Below, piece by piece: positions 34,345 to 43,455 of a DNA stretch of 64,000 bases. The DNA is from Planctomycetales bacterium (lineage in GTDB: Bacteria; Planctomycetota; Planctomycetia; Isosphaerales; Isosphaeraceae). Under the pieces are notes generated by a model. It ran no database searches. It saw only the letters and a program-made list of their open reading frames with translations, and was not told the DNA's origin. The position numbers and the translations under genes were made by a program. Position 1 is the first letter of the stretch; each line of letters begins with the position of its first letter. The DNA lies in the NCBI GenBank assembly GCA_027451885.1, contig DAIDHX010000015.1, positions 1-64,000 of the forward strand, in the 5' to 3' direction.

Positions 34345-35250
34345 TCACGCAAAAAGCGATTCGACGAACTGCGGGGCGTCGAAGGGCTGCAGGTCGTCGA
34401 TACCTTCGCCGATGCCTATGAACTTGACTGGCAAGTTGAGTGTTTGGCGGACACCGACGACGGAGCCACCTTTGGCGGTACCGTCGAGCTTGGTGAGGAT
34501 CACACCAGTGCACTGGATGCTTTTGGTGAAGACGTCGGCCTGGCGGATCGCATTCTGGCCGTTGGTGCCGTCGATGACAAGCAGGACCTCGTGGGGTGCG
34601 CCTGGGATCTGGCGGCTGACGACGTTTCGGATCTTTTCGAGCTCGCGCATCAGATGCGTCTGAGTATGCAGGCGGCCGGCGGTGTCGACGATGAGCACCT
34701 GGGCGTTTTTGGCTAGCGTGCGCTGGCAGGCGTCGTGAGCGACGCTGGCGGGATCTGCGCCTTCGGATCCGCGGACAATGTCGCAGCCTGCGCGTTCAGC
34801 CCAGATGGCAAGCTGGTCGGCGGCTGCCGCGCGGAAGGTGTCGCAGGCAGCGAGCACGATCGAGCGGCCCTCGTTCTTGAGCCGCTGGGCCAGCTTGGCG
34901 ATCGAGGTGGTCTTGCCCGAGCCGTTAATCCCCGCGACCAGATAAACGCTTGGGCCCCTGGCGGCGCTCGTGAGCTCCGATCCGCGCGGGTCTTCCATGA
35001 GGGTGACGAGCTCGTGCTTGACGAAATCGAGCAGATTTTCGTCGGCGATCTTGTCGGCGAAGGCGTCTCGCACCTTGTCGAGGATGCGTCCCGCGGCGGT
35101 GACGCCAACGTCGGCCTTGATCAGGCGGGCTTCGAGCTCGTCGAGAAACGACTGGTCTACCTTGCGCCCAAACCAGGCGCGAAGGTTGAGGAGCTCAGCA
35201 GTTCTGGCGAGCCCCTTTTTGAGTCGATCCATCCAGCCAGAGAGAGCCAT
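34345..35250 (-). CDS. ftsY: Signal recognition particle receptor FtsY
   Basis: A 301-residue SRP GTPase that docks ribosome-SRP complexes at the membrane for co-translational insertion. It has an N-terminal four-helix N domain (~1-85) and a G domain with GINGSGKTTSIAKLA (P loop), DTFRAAAADQL, VLIVDTAGRLHTQTHLM, TKLDGTAKGG and GIGEGIDDLQPFD. The acidic A domain found in E. coli is absent, as in many bacteria. GGAG lies about 13 bases before the start. It follows nusB by five bases on the same strand. Confidence 0.95.
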   Translation of the reverse strand: MALSGWMDRLKKGLARTAELLNLRAWFGRKVDQSFLDELEARLIKADVGVTAAGRILDKVRDAFADKIADENLLDFVKHELVTLMEDPRGSELTSAARGPSVYLVAGINGSGKTTSIAKLAQRLKNEGRSIVLAACDTFRAAAADQLAIWAERAGCDIVRGSEGADPASVAHDACQRTLAKNAQVLIVDTAGRLHTQTHLMRELEKIRNVVSRQIPGAPHEVLLVIDGTNGQNAIRQADVFTKSIQCTGVILTKLDGTAKGGSVVGVRQTLNLPVKFIGIGEGIDDLQPFDAPQFVESLFA

Positions 35251-35255
35251 GGCGG

Positions 35256-35741
35256 TTACGCTTCTCCGCCGGGTGCAGACTCGGGTTCGGATTCAGGAGC
35301 TGGTATGGGCGTGGATTCCGCGGCTTCGCCTTGCGTGCGCTGCTGCAGGATACGGTCAAGGATGCCGTTGACGAAGCGGCTGGATTGCGCGGTGCTGTAA
35401 CGCTTGGCGAGCTCGAGCGCCTCGTTGATCGCCACCTTGGGCGGAATGTCGGACCGGTAGAGCATCTCGTAGACGCCCAGGCGGAGAATGTTGCGATCGA
35501 TGGCGGCCATGCGGTCGATGCGCCAGTTTTCGGCGACTTCGGAGATCAGGGCGTCGATCTTTGCCTGGTGATCCTTGACGCCCTGGGTCAACCCTTCGGT
35601 AAATTCACGGAGGGCCTTGTCGCCGAGCAATCTGCGGTCGATGAACCGGCGGATTTCGGCGGGCGAGGTGCCACCGTTTTGCTCAACCTGGTAAAGAACC
35701 TGGAGGGCGACTTCGCGGCCTCGAGATCGTCGCGTGATCAT
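35256..35741 (-). CDS. nusB: Transcription antitermination protein NusB
   Basis: A 161-residue NusB, which binds boxA RNA with S10 (NusE) in rRNA antitermination. The start TRRSRGREVALQVLYQVEQ and the segments WRIDRMAAIDRNILRLGVYEML and PPKVAINEALELAKRYST with FVNGILDRIL are diagnostic. The last ~25 residues are a Pro/Glu/Ser tail not found in most NusB. It is first in a two-gene unit with ftsY. No ribH is upstream. Confidence 0.94.
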   Translation of the reverse strand: MITRRSRGREVALQVLYQVEQNGGTSPAEIRRFIDRRLLGDKALREFTEGLTQGVKDHQAKIDALISEVAENWRIDRMAAIDRNILRLGVYEMLYRSDIPPKVAINEALELAKRYSTAQSSRFVNGILDRILQQRTQGEAAESTPIPAPESEPESAPGGEA

Positions 35742-35848
35742 GGATCGGCATCACCCTCCCGGCCGCCTGCGCTGGCACACGGCGAGCCCCTTCATGGCCG
35801 GCTAGCCGATGATACAGAAGCGCGGGTCGACCCGAAAAGAGAAGTCTC

Positions 35849-37603
35849 ATGACGAATGCGCCCGAGCAGGGTCGGGCAGGGGACCTGGCGATGGTCGAAA
35901 CCGGGGCGAAGCAGGCTCGGAACCAGGTTCGTTGGCGGTTCGTTCCAGTACTCGCGGTAGTTCTACCCGTGGGGTTGATTGCCGCGGGCTATGGCGTCAG
36001 CAAGCTTGAACCATTGGGTTCGCCACAGGCGTTTCACGGGCGGCTGGCCGCAGCCTGTCTGGTGGGTTTGCTCGCGGGGTACCCCATACTCGTGCTCGCC
36101 GCTGCGCTTGGCCTGGTCGCGGCGTTGCTGCTCGCCGTGATTCCACAAGGAAATGGCCTGAGAACGCGAATCTGGCGATTGCGGATCTCAGCCCTGGCTG
36201 TGTCGCTGCTCCTTGCGATTGGATTCGCCGAGCTCTCCGCATCGGTCTGGCTTGAGCGCAGGCATCGCCTGCCTCGGCTCGATTTCTGGCCTGCGCCCAT
36301 CGAGGCAGCCGAGAAGCGTGCGGAATTGGTGGTGATCGGTGGCTCAAGCGCGCTTGGCTGCCCGTATGAGGACTGGCTTTCTGTGGGCGCCATCGTGGAG
36401 CGGACGCTCGCTGACGTCTTGCCGGATCGACGGGTTCGGGTGCGCGTGCTGGCGGAGCGGGGGGCTGCGCTGGAGGCGCAGCATCAAAAACTGGCCCAGC
36501 TCAGGGAACGCCCCGATGTGGTGATTGTCTATTCCGGGCACAACGAGTTTCTGGCTCGATTCTCCCTCGAGGCGCGCACCTACTACTATGACGACGAGCG
36601 GACCGATTCCCGAGCCTGGGCGCTTCTTGAGCACGCGGGAGGGGTATCCGCCCTGATTCGCCTGGCGCGGGAGAATCTCGAGCGGATCCGCGTGGGAATC
36701 ATCCCAGCGCGGTCGTTTGGGTCGCTCGAGCGCACGATTGGCCGACCCGCGGCCACGGCTGTGGAAACCCGCGCGGTCTACGCGGATTTTGAGCGTAGGC
36801 TGGAGGCGATCGCTCGCGATTGTGCACGGCTCCACTGCGCGGTGATCTTCGTGATTCCTCCGGGGAATGACGCAGCCGATCCCAATCAATCGTGCGCGCT
36901 GCCAGCGACGACTCAGCGCGAGCGGGCCAGCCTTTACAAAAAACTGCTCGAGCTTCGTGCGCTCGAGATCGCTGCGCCTGACCTGGCGATTGTGGGCTAT
37001 CAAGCCATGCTCAAGAAACAGCCCACTCTGGCGATCGCCCATCATCGGCTGGGGCGGCTGTTTGATCGCAACGGGGCGATTCCTGAGGCCAATCAGCACT
37101 ATCGGCTTGCCCGAGACCTGGACGGGCTCCCGCTGAGGTGTGTGACCCCTTTGGAAGAGGCGTATCGCCGCGTGGCCACGCGCTATCCCGGGACGGTGGA
37201 ACTCATCGACGGCCCTGATCTGCTTCGCAGCGCGAGCCGACGCGGGATTCTAGACGATGAGCTCTTTCACGACCTGGTCCATCCCACACTCTCCGGACAC
37301 GTCTTGCTCGCGAATGCGGTGCTGGTAGCGCTCAGGGGCCGGGGACTTTGGGACTGGCCGGAGTCAACGCCCGTGCCTGCGATCGACGCGGCCTGGGCCG
37401 CTCGGACGTTTCATCTCGATGCCGCGGCCTGGTCGACGGTCTGTCGCCGCTCGGCGGCTCAGTACGAGATGATCGGGTTCTTCACGCCCGACCCTTCTGA
37501 ACGCATGTCCAAGCGAGATCGCTACCTGGAAGGTATTCGCCGCATTCAAGACGGCGAGCTTCCTTCGCGGGTTGGAATACCCGGCGTGGGGGTTTCCGAC
37601 TGA
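35849..37603 (+). CDS. SGNH-type hydrolase-like membrane protein
   Basis: A 584-residue protein. The N-terminal ~140 residues carry about four hydrophobic segments (for example FVPVLAVVLPVGLIAAGYG and LLAGYPILVLAAALGLVAALLLAVI). The soluble part resembles an SGNH/GDSL esterase: VVIGGSSALG (Ser at ~165), IVYSGHNEF (~229) and, near the end, HDLVHPTLSGH (~474) with the Asp-x2-His pair. Between them lies a tetratricopeptide-like stretch (LAIAHHRLGRLFDRNGAIPEA). Such proteins often modify surface polysaccharides, which is inference. It is divergent from nusB. A lipoprotein gene follows after 139 bases. Confidence 0.78.
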   Translation: MTNAPEQGRAGDLAMVETGAKQARNQVRWRFVPVLAVVLPVGLIAAGYGVSKLEPLGSPQAFHGRLAAACLVGLLAGYPILVLAAALGLVAALLLAVIPQGNGLRTRIWRLRISALAVSLLLAIGFAELSASVWLERRHRLPRLDFWPAPIEAAEKRAELVVIGGSSALGCPYEDWLSVGAIVERTLADVLPDRRVRVRVLAERGAALEAQHQKLAQLRERPDVVIVYSGHNEFLARFSLEARTYYYDDERTDSRAWALLEHAGGVSALIRLARENLERIRVGIIPARSFGSLERTIGRPAATAVETRAVYADFERRLEAIARDCARLHCAVIFVIPPGNDAADPNQSCALPATTQRERASLYKKLLELRALEIAAPDLAIVGYQAMLKKQPTLAIAHHRLGRLFDRNGAIPEANQHYRLARDLDGLPLRCVTPLEEAYRRVATRYPGTVELIDGPDLLRSASRRGILDDELFHDLVHPTLSGHVLLANAVLVALRGRGLWDWPESTPVPAIDAAWAARTFHLDAAAWSTVCRRSAAQYEMIGFFTPDPSERMSKRDRYLEGIRRIQDGELPSRVGIPGVGVSD

Positions 37604-37742
37604 TCTAGCCGGCGTTGTGATCGTGACTTTCGGCAGAATCCGGATCTTTGAGCTGATCCTGGCGTCTCGATCTGGCCGATATCAGGGAAACGCAGGCGGG
37701 CAGGAAGCCCACGACGGGAACGAAGGTCGAAAGGATATCGAC

Positions 37743-38075
37743 ATGGCAAGGATCGGCCGGATCCTGGGCGCGGGTGTTCTGGGGCTTTGCTTGGCGGGAT
37801 GCACTGCGCATCACTCGCTGTTCCATTGCTCCGAGTGCGACGACTTTCCGCTGCCGGGACCGCTTTCGAACGCGTCTGGGATACCGGGAACGTACACGGG
37901 CCCCCCTGCGCGGGACTACCTTGGAACGACCGAGCCGATCCCGACGCGGACATCGATCGGCGGCGAGGCTGAGCCCGACAGGCCGGTGGAGACTGCACCT
38001 CCACCCGCGGAAGTTCCCCAAACCCCTGCGCCTCCGCCTCCGTCTGGTGCTTCGCTACCACCGTCCGCCTCCTGA
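37743..38075 (+). CDS. Proline-rich lipoprotein
   Basis: A 110-residue lipoprotein. The signal peptide ILGAGVLGLCLAGC ends in a lipobox (LAGC), and the mature part starts CTAHHSLFHCSECDDF with a further Cys pair, then becomes Pro/Ala/Thr-rich and ends in a run of prolines and serines. The ATG at 37743 has AAAGGA upstream; the open frame extends to 37572 but that part lacks a signal and overlaps the SGNH gene. Lipid-anchored and probably periplasmic. Family not recognised. Confidence 0.78.
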   Translation: MARIGRILGAGVLGLCLAGCTAHHSLFHCSECDDFPLPGPLSNASGIPGTYTGPPARDYLGTTEPIPTRTSIGGEAEPDRPVETAPPPAEVPQTPAPPPPSGASLPPSAS

Positions 38076-38156
38076 TCACCAGTCCTCCTTCCGCAACATT
38101 CCCCTCCCAAGCCGGTGCCGCTGATTGCCGGCTTGTAAAACTCCGAGGAGCTTCCC

Positions 38157-38324
38157 ATGCGCGCGCTTGGCCGCATCTTGCTTCTGGTCATGATGGCCGC
38201 GGTGAGCCTGGGCGTCGCTGGCTGCATTCACACCTGGACTCAGACGTACCACGACTATCCGCCGGAAGCGTATACCACGCCTGGGCATGCGAACGAGCAA
38301 GGGCAGCCGCATTTCCGTAACTGA
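38157..38324 (+). CDS. Very small lipoprotein (55 residues)
   Basis: ATG 38157 is preceded by GAGGAG six bases upstream. The 55 codons encode a signal peptide (ILLLVMMAAVSLGVAGC) ending in a lipobox VAGC at Cys23, then a short mature part with IHTWTQTYHDYPPEAY, several Tyr and His residues, ending PHFRN. It is below the usual size cutoff for gene finders. It lies 81 bases after the larger lipoprotein gene on the same strand, so the two are probably co-transcribed. The mature part is only ~33 residues and matches nothing I recognise. Confidence 0.72.
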   Translation: MRALGRILLLVMMAAVSLGVAGCIHTWTQTYHDYPPEAYTTPGHANEQGQPHFRN

Positions 38325-38338
38325 GTCGGAAGACGCGT

Positions 38339-39577
38339 TTATGCCCTGGGCATCTGGGCCAGCAATGCCTTGAAGGCATGCCGCAGCTCTGCCATCGATT
38401 GGTAGCGATCGAGCGGCTCTTTCTTGAGACAGCGCTGAACGATCGCGTCGACGGGTTTGGCGTAGCGGGCATAGCGATGCGGTATTGCCTTCACGACCGA
38501 TGGGGGCGGTTGCAGCGAATGCTGGTCGTCGAGAACGTCAAGCGATCGCCCCTTGAACGGCAGATGCCCCGTGAGCATCTCGAAGAGCACCACGCCGAAA
38601 GAATAAATATCGGCACGAACATCGACCGAGGCGGGGTCGCGAAATTGCTCGGGAGCCATGTATGCGCCCGTGCCCAGGCGTGCGCCATCACGTGTGAGCC
38701 GTGCGCCCTTGATGTCGTAAGGTGAAGTATAGTCACTGGTTTCACGATCGACCGTGGTCGCGCCATCGAGCCCCATGCTTGAACCGTCGAGTGGGATGGC
38801 GTTGCTGGGCACGCGCGTGCGGGGTGTTCGAGTAGAGGCGGCTCGATCGAGCCGGGGCGATTGCAGTCCGCCGTTCGGCCGGCTGGTGCTTTTGACCGTG
38901 GCCTCTCGTGAGCTCGCGACCCGGGGGCGGGCAGGAGCGGGCGTTGTCTGCGCCCCGTCGCCGGGTTGCGCCGGGGGGCGATCGCGGGGATCGATCCAGA
39001 TGATCTCATGACGTCTGGTCGGCTCGGAGAGGGGAATCGAGCCGTCAGGCAGTTCCGGCCGGACCGCGACCATTTCCTCGCATACCCGCGCGAGGCCGAA
39101 ATCGGTGATCTTGAGCGTGCCTTCCTGGGTGATGAGCAGGTTGCCTGGCTTGACGTCGCGGTGACAGTTCAGCCCTTGCCGGATCGCGTGCTCCATTCCC
39201 TGGCAGAACTGGTAACCGAACCGAAGTGCGTGCGGTAGGTCAAGTCTAGGTTGACCGATCCAGCGATTGAGATCGCCGCCGGGAACCAGTTCGAGCATTA
39301 CGTAAGGCCGGTCATCGATGACCTCCACGGAGTGCGCGTGCACCACATTGGGGTGAGCACCAAGCTGTACCCAAAGCCGGCATTCCGCCGCAAATCGGCT
39401 GACACGGATTTTGCTGCGTAGCAAATCTTCGCGTAACGTCTTTAGAGCGAATATCTTGGAGCTCGATTCCGCTAGATGGTCGTTCACCACGTAGACGAGG
39501 CTCATGCCGCCTTCGTGGATATCGAAGACCTGAAACCGGCCACCGATCCAGTCACCGACTGCAAAGGCCCCCGTCAT
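38339..39577 (-). CDS. Serine/threonine protein kinase with long activation segment
   Basis: A 412-residue soluble kinase. It has a loose P loop (IHEGGMSLVYVV ~20-31), ATP Lys (FALKTL ~46), catalytic loop NCHRDVKPGNLL (~139) and ITDFGLARV (~158). APEQF does not follow until ~308, so about 145 residues separate DFG from APE, against the usual 20-35. The insert is Pro/Arg/Ser-rich and probably disordered, with several Thr/Ser that could be phosphorylation sites. DIYSFGVVLFEMLTG completes the C lobe. No transmembrane segment. AAAGGA lies eight bases before the ATG. Its stop faces the small lipoprotein gene 14 bases away. Confidence 0.9.
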   Translation of the reverse strand: MTGAFAVGDWIGGRFQVFDIHEGGMSLVYVVNDHLAESSSKIFALKTLREDLLRSKIRVSRFAAECRLWVQLGAHPNVVHAHSVEVIDDRPYVMLELVPGGDLNRWIGQPRLDLPHALRFGYQFCQGMEHAIRQGLNCHRDVKPGNLLITQEGTLKITDFGLARVCEEMVAVRPELPDGSIPLSEPTRRHEIIWIDPRDRPPAQPGDGAQTTPAPARPRVASSREATVKSTSRPNGGLQSPRLDRAASTRTPRTRVPSNAIPLDGSSMGLDGATTVDRETSDYTSPYDIKGARLTRDGARLGTGAYMAPEQFRDPASVDVRADIYSFGVVLFEMLTGHLPFKGRSLDVLDDQHSLQPPPSVVKAIPHRYARYAKPVDAIVQRCLKKEPLDRYQSMAELRHAFKALLAQMPRA

Positions 39578-39864
39578 CGACGGATTCCTTTCAGGCTTGG
39601 GGTGGAATCGAGGGTCACGAATGGGCGCCGCGGGGTGGGTATACGGCGATCGCGGAACGCCCAGGCCTGCACACTCCCAGTCATTATACGGCCTTTCTCG
39701 GAATTTGATCGGACTTTCATCTCGCCGATGCCGAAAAAGGCATTCTTCGCGGCTAGTGGACCCAGCGCAGTTGGGTCGGATTCGTAACCCATTCCCAGAG
39801 AGACAGGGGATTTGGTACGGTCACGGCCATCGTGAACAAGGTTCCATTTCACGGAGGTTGATCC

Positions 39865-40347
39865 ATGCCGACGATTTCCAGGCCGGGCAGCCCGGCGCCT
39901 CGATTTTTCCTGGCCGTCATGGCGACGGCTCTCGCGGCGGCCTCGATCCCGGTCGCCACGGCGCTTGCAAGCCAGGACGCCAAGGAAAGCAAGAAGATGA
40001 TCAAGACCCAGAGCGGGCTTCAGTACTCGGACGAAAAGGTCGGCGAAGGTGATTCGCCAAAGGCCGGTCAAACGTGCGTGATGCACTACACCGGCTGGCT
40101 CTGGGTGGACGGCCAGAAGGGCAAGAAGTTCGACAGTTCTGTCGATCGCGGCCAACCCTTTTCGTTCACCCTCGGGGTTCAGGAGGTCATCGCGGGCTGG
40201 GATGAAGGCGTGGCCACGATGAAGCCAGGCGGCAAGCGGCACCTGCTGATCCCACCCAACCTGGGTTATGGAGCGCGGGGCGCGGGGGGCGTCATCCCGC
40301 CCAATGCCACGCTGTTCTTCGAGGTCGAGCTCCTGAAGGTCAAGTAG
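39865..40347 (+). CDS. Secreted FKBP-type peptidyl-prolyl isomerase
   Basis: A 160-residue protein with a signal peptide (FFLAVMATALAAASIPVATALA) followed by a single FKBP domain: VMHYTGWLW, KKFDSSVDRGQPFSFTLG, QEVIAGWDEGVATMKPGGKR, LLIPPNLGYGARGAGG, VIPPNATLFFEVELLKVK. It catalyses cis-trans isomerisation of proline bonds in exported proteins. GGAGG seven bases upstream fixes the start. A hairpin follows the stop. Confidence 0.93.
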   Translation: MPTISRPGSPAPRFFLAVMATALAAASIPVATALASQDAKESKKMIKTQSGLQYSDEKVGEGDSPKAGQTCVMHYTGWLWVDGQKGKKFDSSVDRGQPFSFTLGVQEVIAGWDEGVATMKPGGKRHLLIPPNLGYGARGAGGVIPPNATLFFEVELLKVK

Positions 40348-40384
40348 TCCCTGTCGAGCTCCAGGAGATTCCGCTTCTCGCATC

Positions 40385-40420
40385 CGGCCGCCCGGTGCAC
40401 CAAAAGTCACCCGGCGGCCG
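40385..40420. terminator. Hairpin after the FKBP gene
   Basis: CGGCCGCCCGGTG pairs with CACCCGGCGGCCG (one mismatch) across a ten-base AAAA-containing loop, 38 bases past the FKBP stop. The stem is very GC-rich. No strong T tract follows. Confidence 0.5.
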
Positions 40421-40627
40421 TTGCCCAAGTGTGATTCGTTCCCAGCCGGTCGAGATTGACCCACGTCGGATTATCGGTATACCTGTCGCCTCACTTGAGC
40501 TGTTTTTCAGCTCGCATCTCTTGAATCCTCTCTGAAGACGCCTCGCGAAGCTGCAAAAGCCCCAGGAAATCGGGGCGAAGGGCTCGTGCGCGTCTCGAGC
40601 TAATCCCATGCTGGGAGGTACGCCAGG

Positions 40628-41596
40628 ATGGCGGCAGTTTTCCGTTCTGATTCCAGAGCCCACGCGAACGATGGCAGGGCCGCGCTTCATATGCAAGGCC
40701 CCGACTCACGGACACGGCTTTCCCGTGGGATGTTCGCCGCTATCCTTGGTGCACTTCTCTGGTTGACCGCAACGACGCCCTGCCAGGCGGAACGATTAAG
40801 CCAGGTGCTCACCCCGAAGGATCTTTCGCGGCCGATCCTGCTTGATCAGAACGGCCAGGAGCTGATGCTGCCGTCAACCTTTGATCCGCATCCGGTGCCG
40901 CCGGTCGGGTCAACACCTACCTATATGATCTTTGGGCTTCACGGCGGTGAGCATCTCCCTGCTGGAATCACAACCATTCCTGTGAACCCTGCCGATTCCA
41001 CGGGAGCGGTTGGGCCGCTCGATTTCAATCGCACGATCCAATCAGAGCTGACTGCGACGCTTTCTCGCTCCGGCATGGCGCTCGTGAAAACACCCGGAGA
41101 GACCTATTTTGTGGAGTTCGTACCGAGCCAACGCCCCAGTACGGCCGCAGCAGCAGATGGCTCGGCGCTTGGCGCGATCACCAATCCTCTTGCAGCCTAT
41201 CCTGGAATCAACCACTGGCTGGCAACGCTTGGGCTAGCGAGCACCGGGGGAGGCGCCGGCGCCTCGAGTGGATCCAGCACAACCGCGACGAGCAGCGCGA
41301 CCGTTACAACCAATTCGGTCACAAACTGGATCAACAGCGTGCCCAGCAAGCTCCTCTCCTGGACGAACAACGGCCTCTCCGATCTCGAGAAAATGCTTGG
41401 TTTAAAGCACTCCTCAGCCGTGGCGCACCGCCGGGCAACAGCCTCAAAACCAAGTCTCAATCTCGAAGCGCAAGTGCTTGGCCCGCCTCCCACGCCGATT
41501 CCTGAACCCGGCACCTGGTTGTGTTTTGGCATCATTCTGGGTGGAATCGTGGCCCGGCGAATCCAAATTCGCGATCGCACGAACCAGGAGGAGTAA
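40628..41596 (+). CDS. PEP-CTERM exported protein
   Basis: A 322-residue exported protein. An N-terminal extension precedes a signal peptide (~35-54, MFAAILGALLWLTATTPCQA). The mature region is rich in Pro, Ser and Thr, with a Gly/Ser/Thr spacer (~205-225). It ends with the exosortase signal PIPEPGTWL, a hydrophobic helix (CFGIILGGIV) and the basic tail ARRIQIRDR. It is otherwise unlike other families I know. GGGAGG eight bases upstream supports ATG 40628. The sorting enzyme is not in this window. Confidence 0.82.
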   Translation: MAAVFRSDSRAHANDGRAALHMQGPDSRTRLSRGMFAAILGALLWLTATTPCQAERLSQVLTPKDLSRPILLDQNGQELMLPSTFDPHPVPPVGSTPTYMIFGLHGGEHLPAGITTIPVNPADSTGAVGPLDFNRTIQSELTATLSRSGMALVKTPGETYFVEFVPSQRPSTAAAADGSALGAITNPLAAYPGINHWLATLGLASTGGGAGASSGSSTTATSSATVTTNSVTNWINSVPSKLLSWTNNGLSDLEKMLGLKHSSAVAHRRATASKPSLNLEAQVLGPPPTPIPEPGTWLCFGIILGGIVARRIQIRDRTNQEE

Positions 41597-41733
41597 ACGT
41601 ATTTATTGATACCGGGCCATGCGAATAATAGGTTAAGGGCAGACGCAGGCCAGGACGAAACCAAAGCGAGGCGTCGTGCCCTTCCCGCTCGGCCCCCCGG
41701 TCCAGCACGGGACTCACCCGAGAAGAGGCCGTC

Positions 41734-42582
41734 ATGAGTCTCCTGGTTCTGCGCGAGCCCGCAAGCGCTTTGACGCATGGCGTGGGCTTGATTCTGGCGA
41801 TTGCCGCCGCGAAGCATCTGTGGACGCGTTCCCTGAGCGATCCAGTTGCCAGGGTGGGCGAGGTGATTGACACGCATCGCTACCGCCGCGGCCGTTCGTT
41901 TTCTTTGTTCATTTTTGGAGCGACGCTCGCATTTTGCTACGCCGCGAGCACGCTGTTTCACGCCGCGCCCGTTTCGGGGGTAACGCTTCACAGCCTGCAC
42001 AGAATCGACCACGTCGGGATCTACTTGCTCATCGCAGGAACCTACACGCCCATCGCCTGGTCGCTCTTCCGCGGTCCCTGGCGCTGGGGCACCTTGGGCA
42101 CCGTGTGGAGTATCGCTCTTCTGTGTTCGATCCATATTCTGGACGATGGCACTCCGCCGCTGTGGATTTCAACCTCGTGTTACCTCGCGCTGGGTTGGGG
42201 TGCGCTTTTTTGTTACCGCGAACTCCGTCGAACCTACTCGCACGCGATGCTGGCATCGCTTCCGCTCGGTGGCGTTTTCTATAGCGTGGGAGCCCTTTTC
42301 AACGCATTGCACTGGCCGACCCTTGTGCCCGGCGTATTCGGTCCGCACGCCGTGTTCCACCTGTTTGTCATCGCCGGCAGTGCGTGCCATGTCTGGTTCA
42401 TGTTGCGAATCGTGATTCCGGCCCGCGAGCCCAGTTACACCCCGCCGCGACTGGAATGGAAAACGCCTTCATTCGCGCTCGTCCGAATTCCAGCCGACCC
42501 CCAGGCGCGAGCCACAACCACCCAGGCGAGTTACGGTCTACGCGCCGGCGTTGCTCCCAGACCCGAGCCGCAGGAACGCTAG
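41734..42582 (+). CDS. Hemolysin III (YqfA/PAQR-like) family membrane protein
   Basis: A 282-residue seven-helix membrane protein of the HlyIII/PAQR superfamily. It shows REPASALTHGVGLILAIAAA, the FCYAASTLFHAAP motif, LHRIDHVGIYLLIAGTYTP and HAVFHLFVIAGSACH. The conserved Ser, Asp and His residues form a zinc site in related PAQR proteins. Despite the family name, haemolysis is rarely its role. GAAGAGG lies six bases upstream. The C-terminal ~45 residues are a hydrophilic Pro/Arg tail. An ArsR-type gene follows after 88 bases. Confidence 0.88.
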   Translation: MSLLVLREPASALTHGVGLILAIAAAKHLWTRSLSDPVARVGEVIDTHRYRRGRSFSLFIFGATLAFCYAASTLFHAAPVSGVTLHSLHRIDHVGIYLLIAGTYTPIAWSLFRGPWRWGTLGTVWSIALLCSIHILDDGTPPLWISTSCYLALGWGALFCYRELRRTYSHAMLASLPLGGVFYSVGALFNALHWPTLVPGVFGPHAVFHLFVIAGSACHVWFMLRIVIPAREPSYTPPRLEWKTPSFALVRIPADPQARATTTQASYGLRAGVAPRPEPQER

Positions 42583-42670
42583 CGCCTCTTCCCACGCGGA
42601 TCGAGAGACTGGACCTCCGGGTCCGGAATGCTAAAATAATCGATGGACACAAAAATAACTGATCCGGCAT

Positions 42671-43045
42671 ATGGTTGATTGGACGATGTCAGCGTCGCTC
42701 ACAATTCCGGACGAGTTTCTCGACTTGATGGCCGAAAAGTTCCGCATGCTGGGGGACACCACGCGGCTTGCGATCTTGCGATCGCTCATGGCTGGCGAGC
42801 GGAATGTCACCCAGGTTGTGGCTGAGACAGGGCGCGGCCAGGCCAACGTGTCAAAACACCTTAAGCTCCTGGCGGAGGCGGGGTTGCTCACGCGCCGCAA
42901 GGAAGGGCTCCAGGTGTTTTATCAGCTCAGCGATCCGGTCGTGGAACGGCTCTGCCGGCTCGTCTGCGAGACGATAGTGGAAAGTGCGGCGAGCGAGGTG
43001 AAACGAAACCAGAGCCTGCTTGTGGGCTGGAGTCGTAAACCCTGA
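42671..43045 (+). CDS. ArsR-family transcriptional regulator
   Basis: A 124-residue winged-helix protein: FRMLGDTTRLAILRSLMAG, then NVTQVVAETGRGQANVSKHLKLLAEAGLL, wing RRKEGLQVFYQLSDPVV. The metal-binding ELCVCDL motif of ArsR/SmtB is replaced and no Cys pair is near helix 3, so metal sensing is unlikely. Upstream Shine-Dalgarno is weak; ATG 42686 is an alternative start. It may regulate the preceding HlyIII gene or itself; this is not shown. Confidence 0.85.
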   Translation: MVDWTMSASLTIPDEFLDLMAEKFRMLGDTTRLAILRSLMAGERNVTQVVAETGRGQANVSKHLKLLAEAGLLTRRKEGLQVFYQLSDPVVERLCRLVCETIVESAASEVKRNQSLLVGWSRKP

Positions 43046-43079
43046 ACCGCTGGGATTTGAGCTCGGTTCAGTCCTCAAG

Positions 43080-43151
<72 letters not shown>

Positions 43152-43455
43152 TTGTTCCCTTGCCTATCCGTTTTCGTCCTTCCTCATTTCGACTCTCAAA
43201 TCTATCCGCCAACCCGCCTTTAGACAATGCCTCCGAGGCTCGTGTTCGGACGCGGTCACGGCCTTCGTATGCGAATTGACAGCTTAAAAAGCGTGTTCTA
43301 GGTTTCGGTTAGCGCCGAGACGTGTCTTTCTGCACGCTGATTGACCGCTCCGATGAGCACTCCCGTGCAACCGCGTTCCTTGAGTCGCAGGATCCAGGAT
43401 TTCACCCCGGGAGCGAGCCCGAATGAGTCTCCGAAGGACTGAACGAAGGGATGTC
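43152..43455. other. Intergenic region with promoter
   Basis: This stretch between the tRNA and the sigma-factor gene has no supported coding. It holds a good sigma-70 promoter candidate at 43276-43304. AAGGGA near its right end is the ribosome-binding site of the sigma-factor gene. Confidence 0.5.
43276..43304 (+). promoter_or_regulatory. Probable sigma-70 promoter for the sigma-factor gene
   Basis: A perfect TTGACA (43276-43281) and TAGGTT (43299-43304) are separated by 17 bases. The -10 is a weak match; the -35 and spacing are ideal. The leader would be ~145 bases. Confidence 0.45.

Noticed and set aside
36344-37099. 251-codon minus frame inside the SGNH gene
   Set aside because: Shadow of a plus-strand gene with recognisable motifs.
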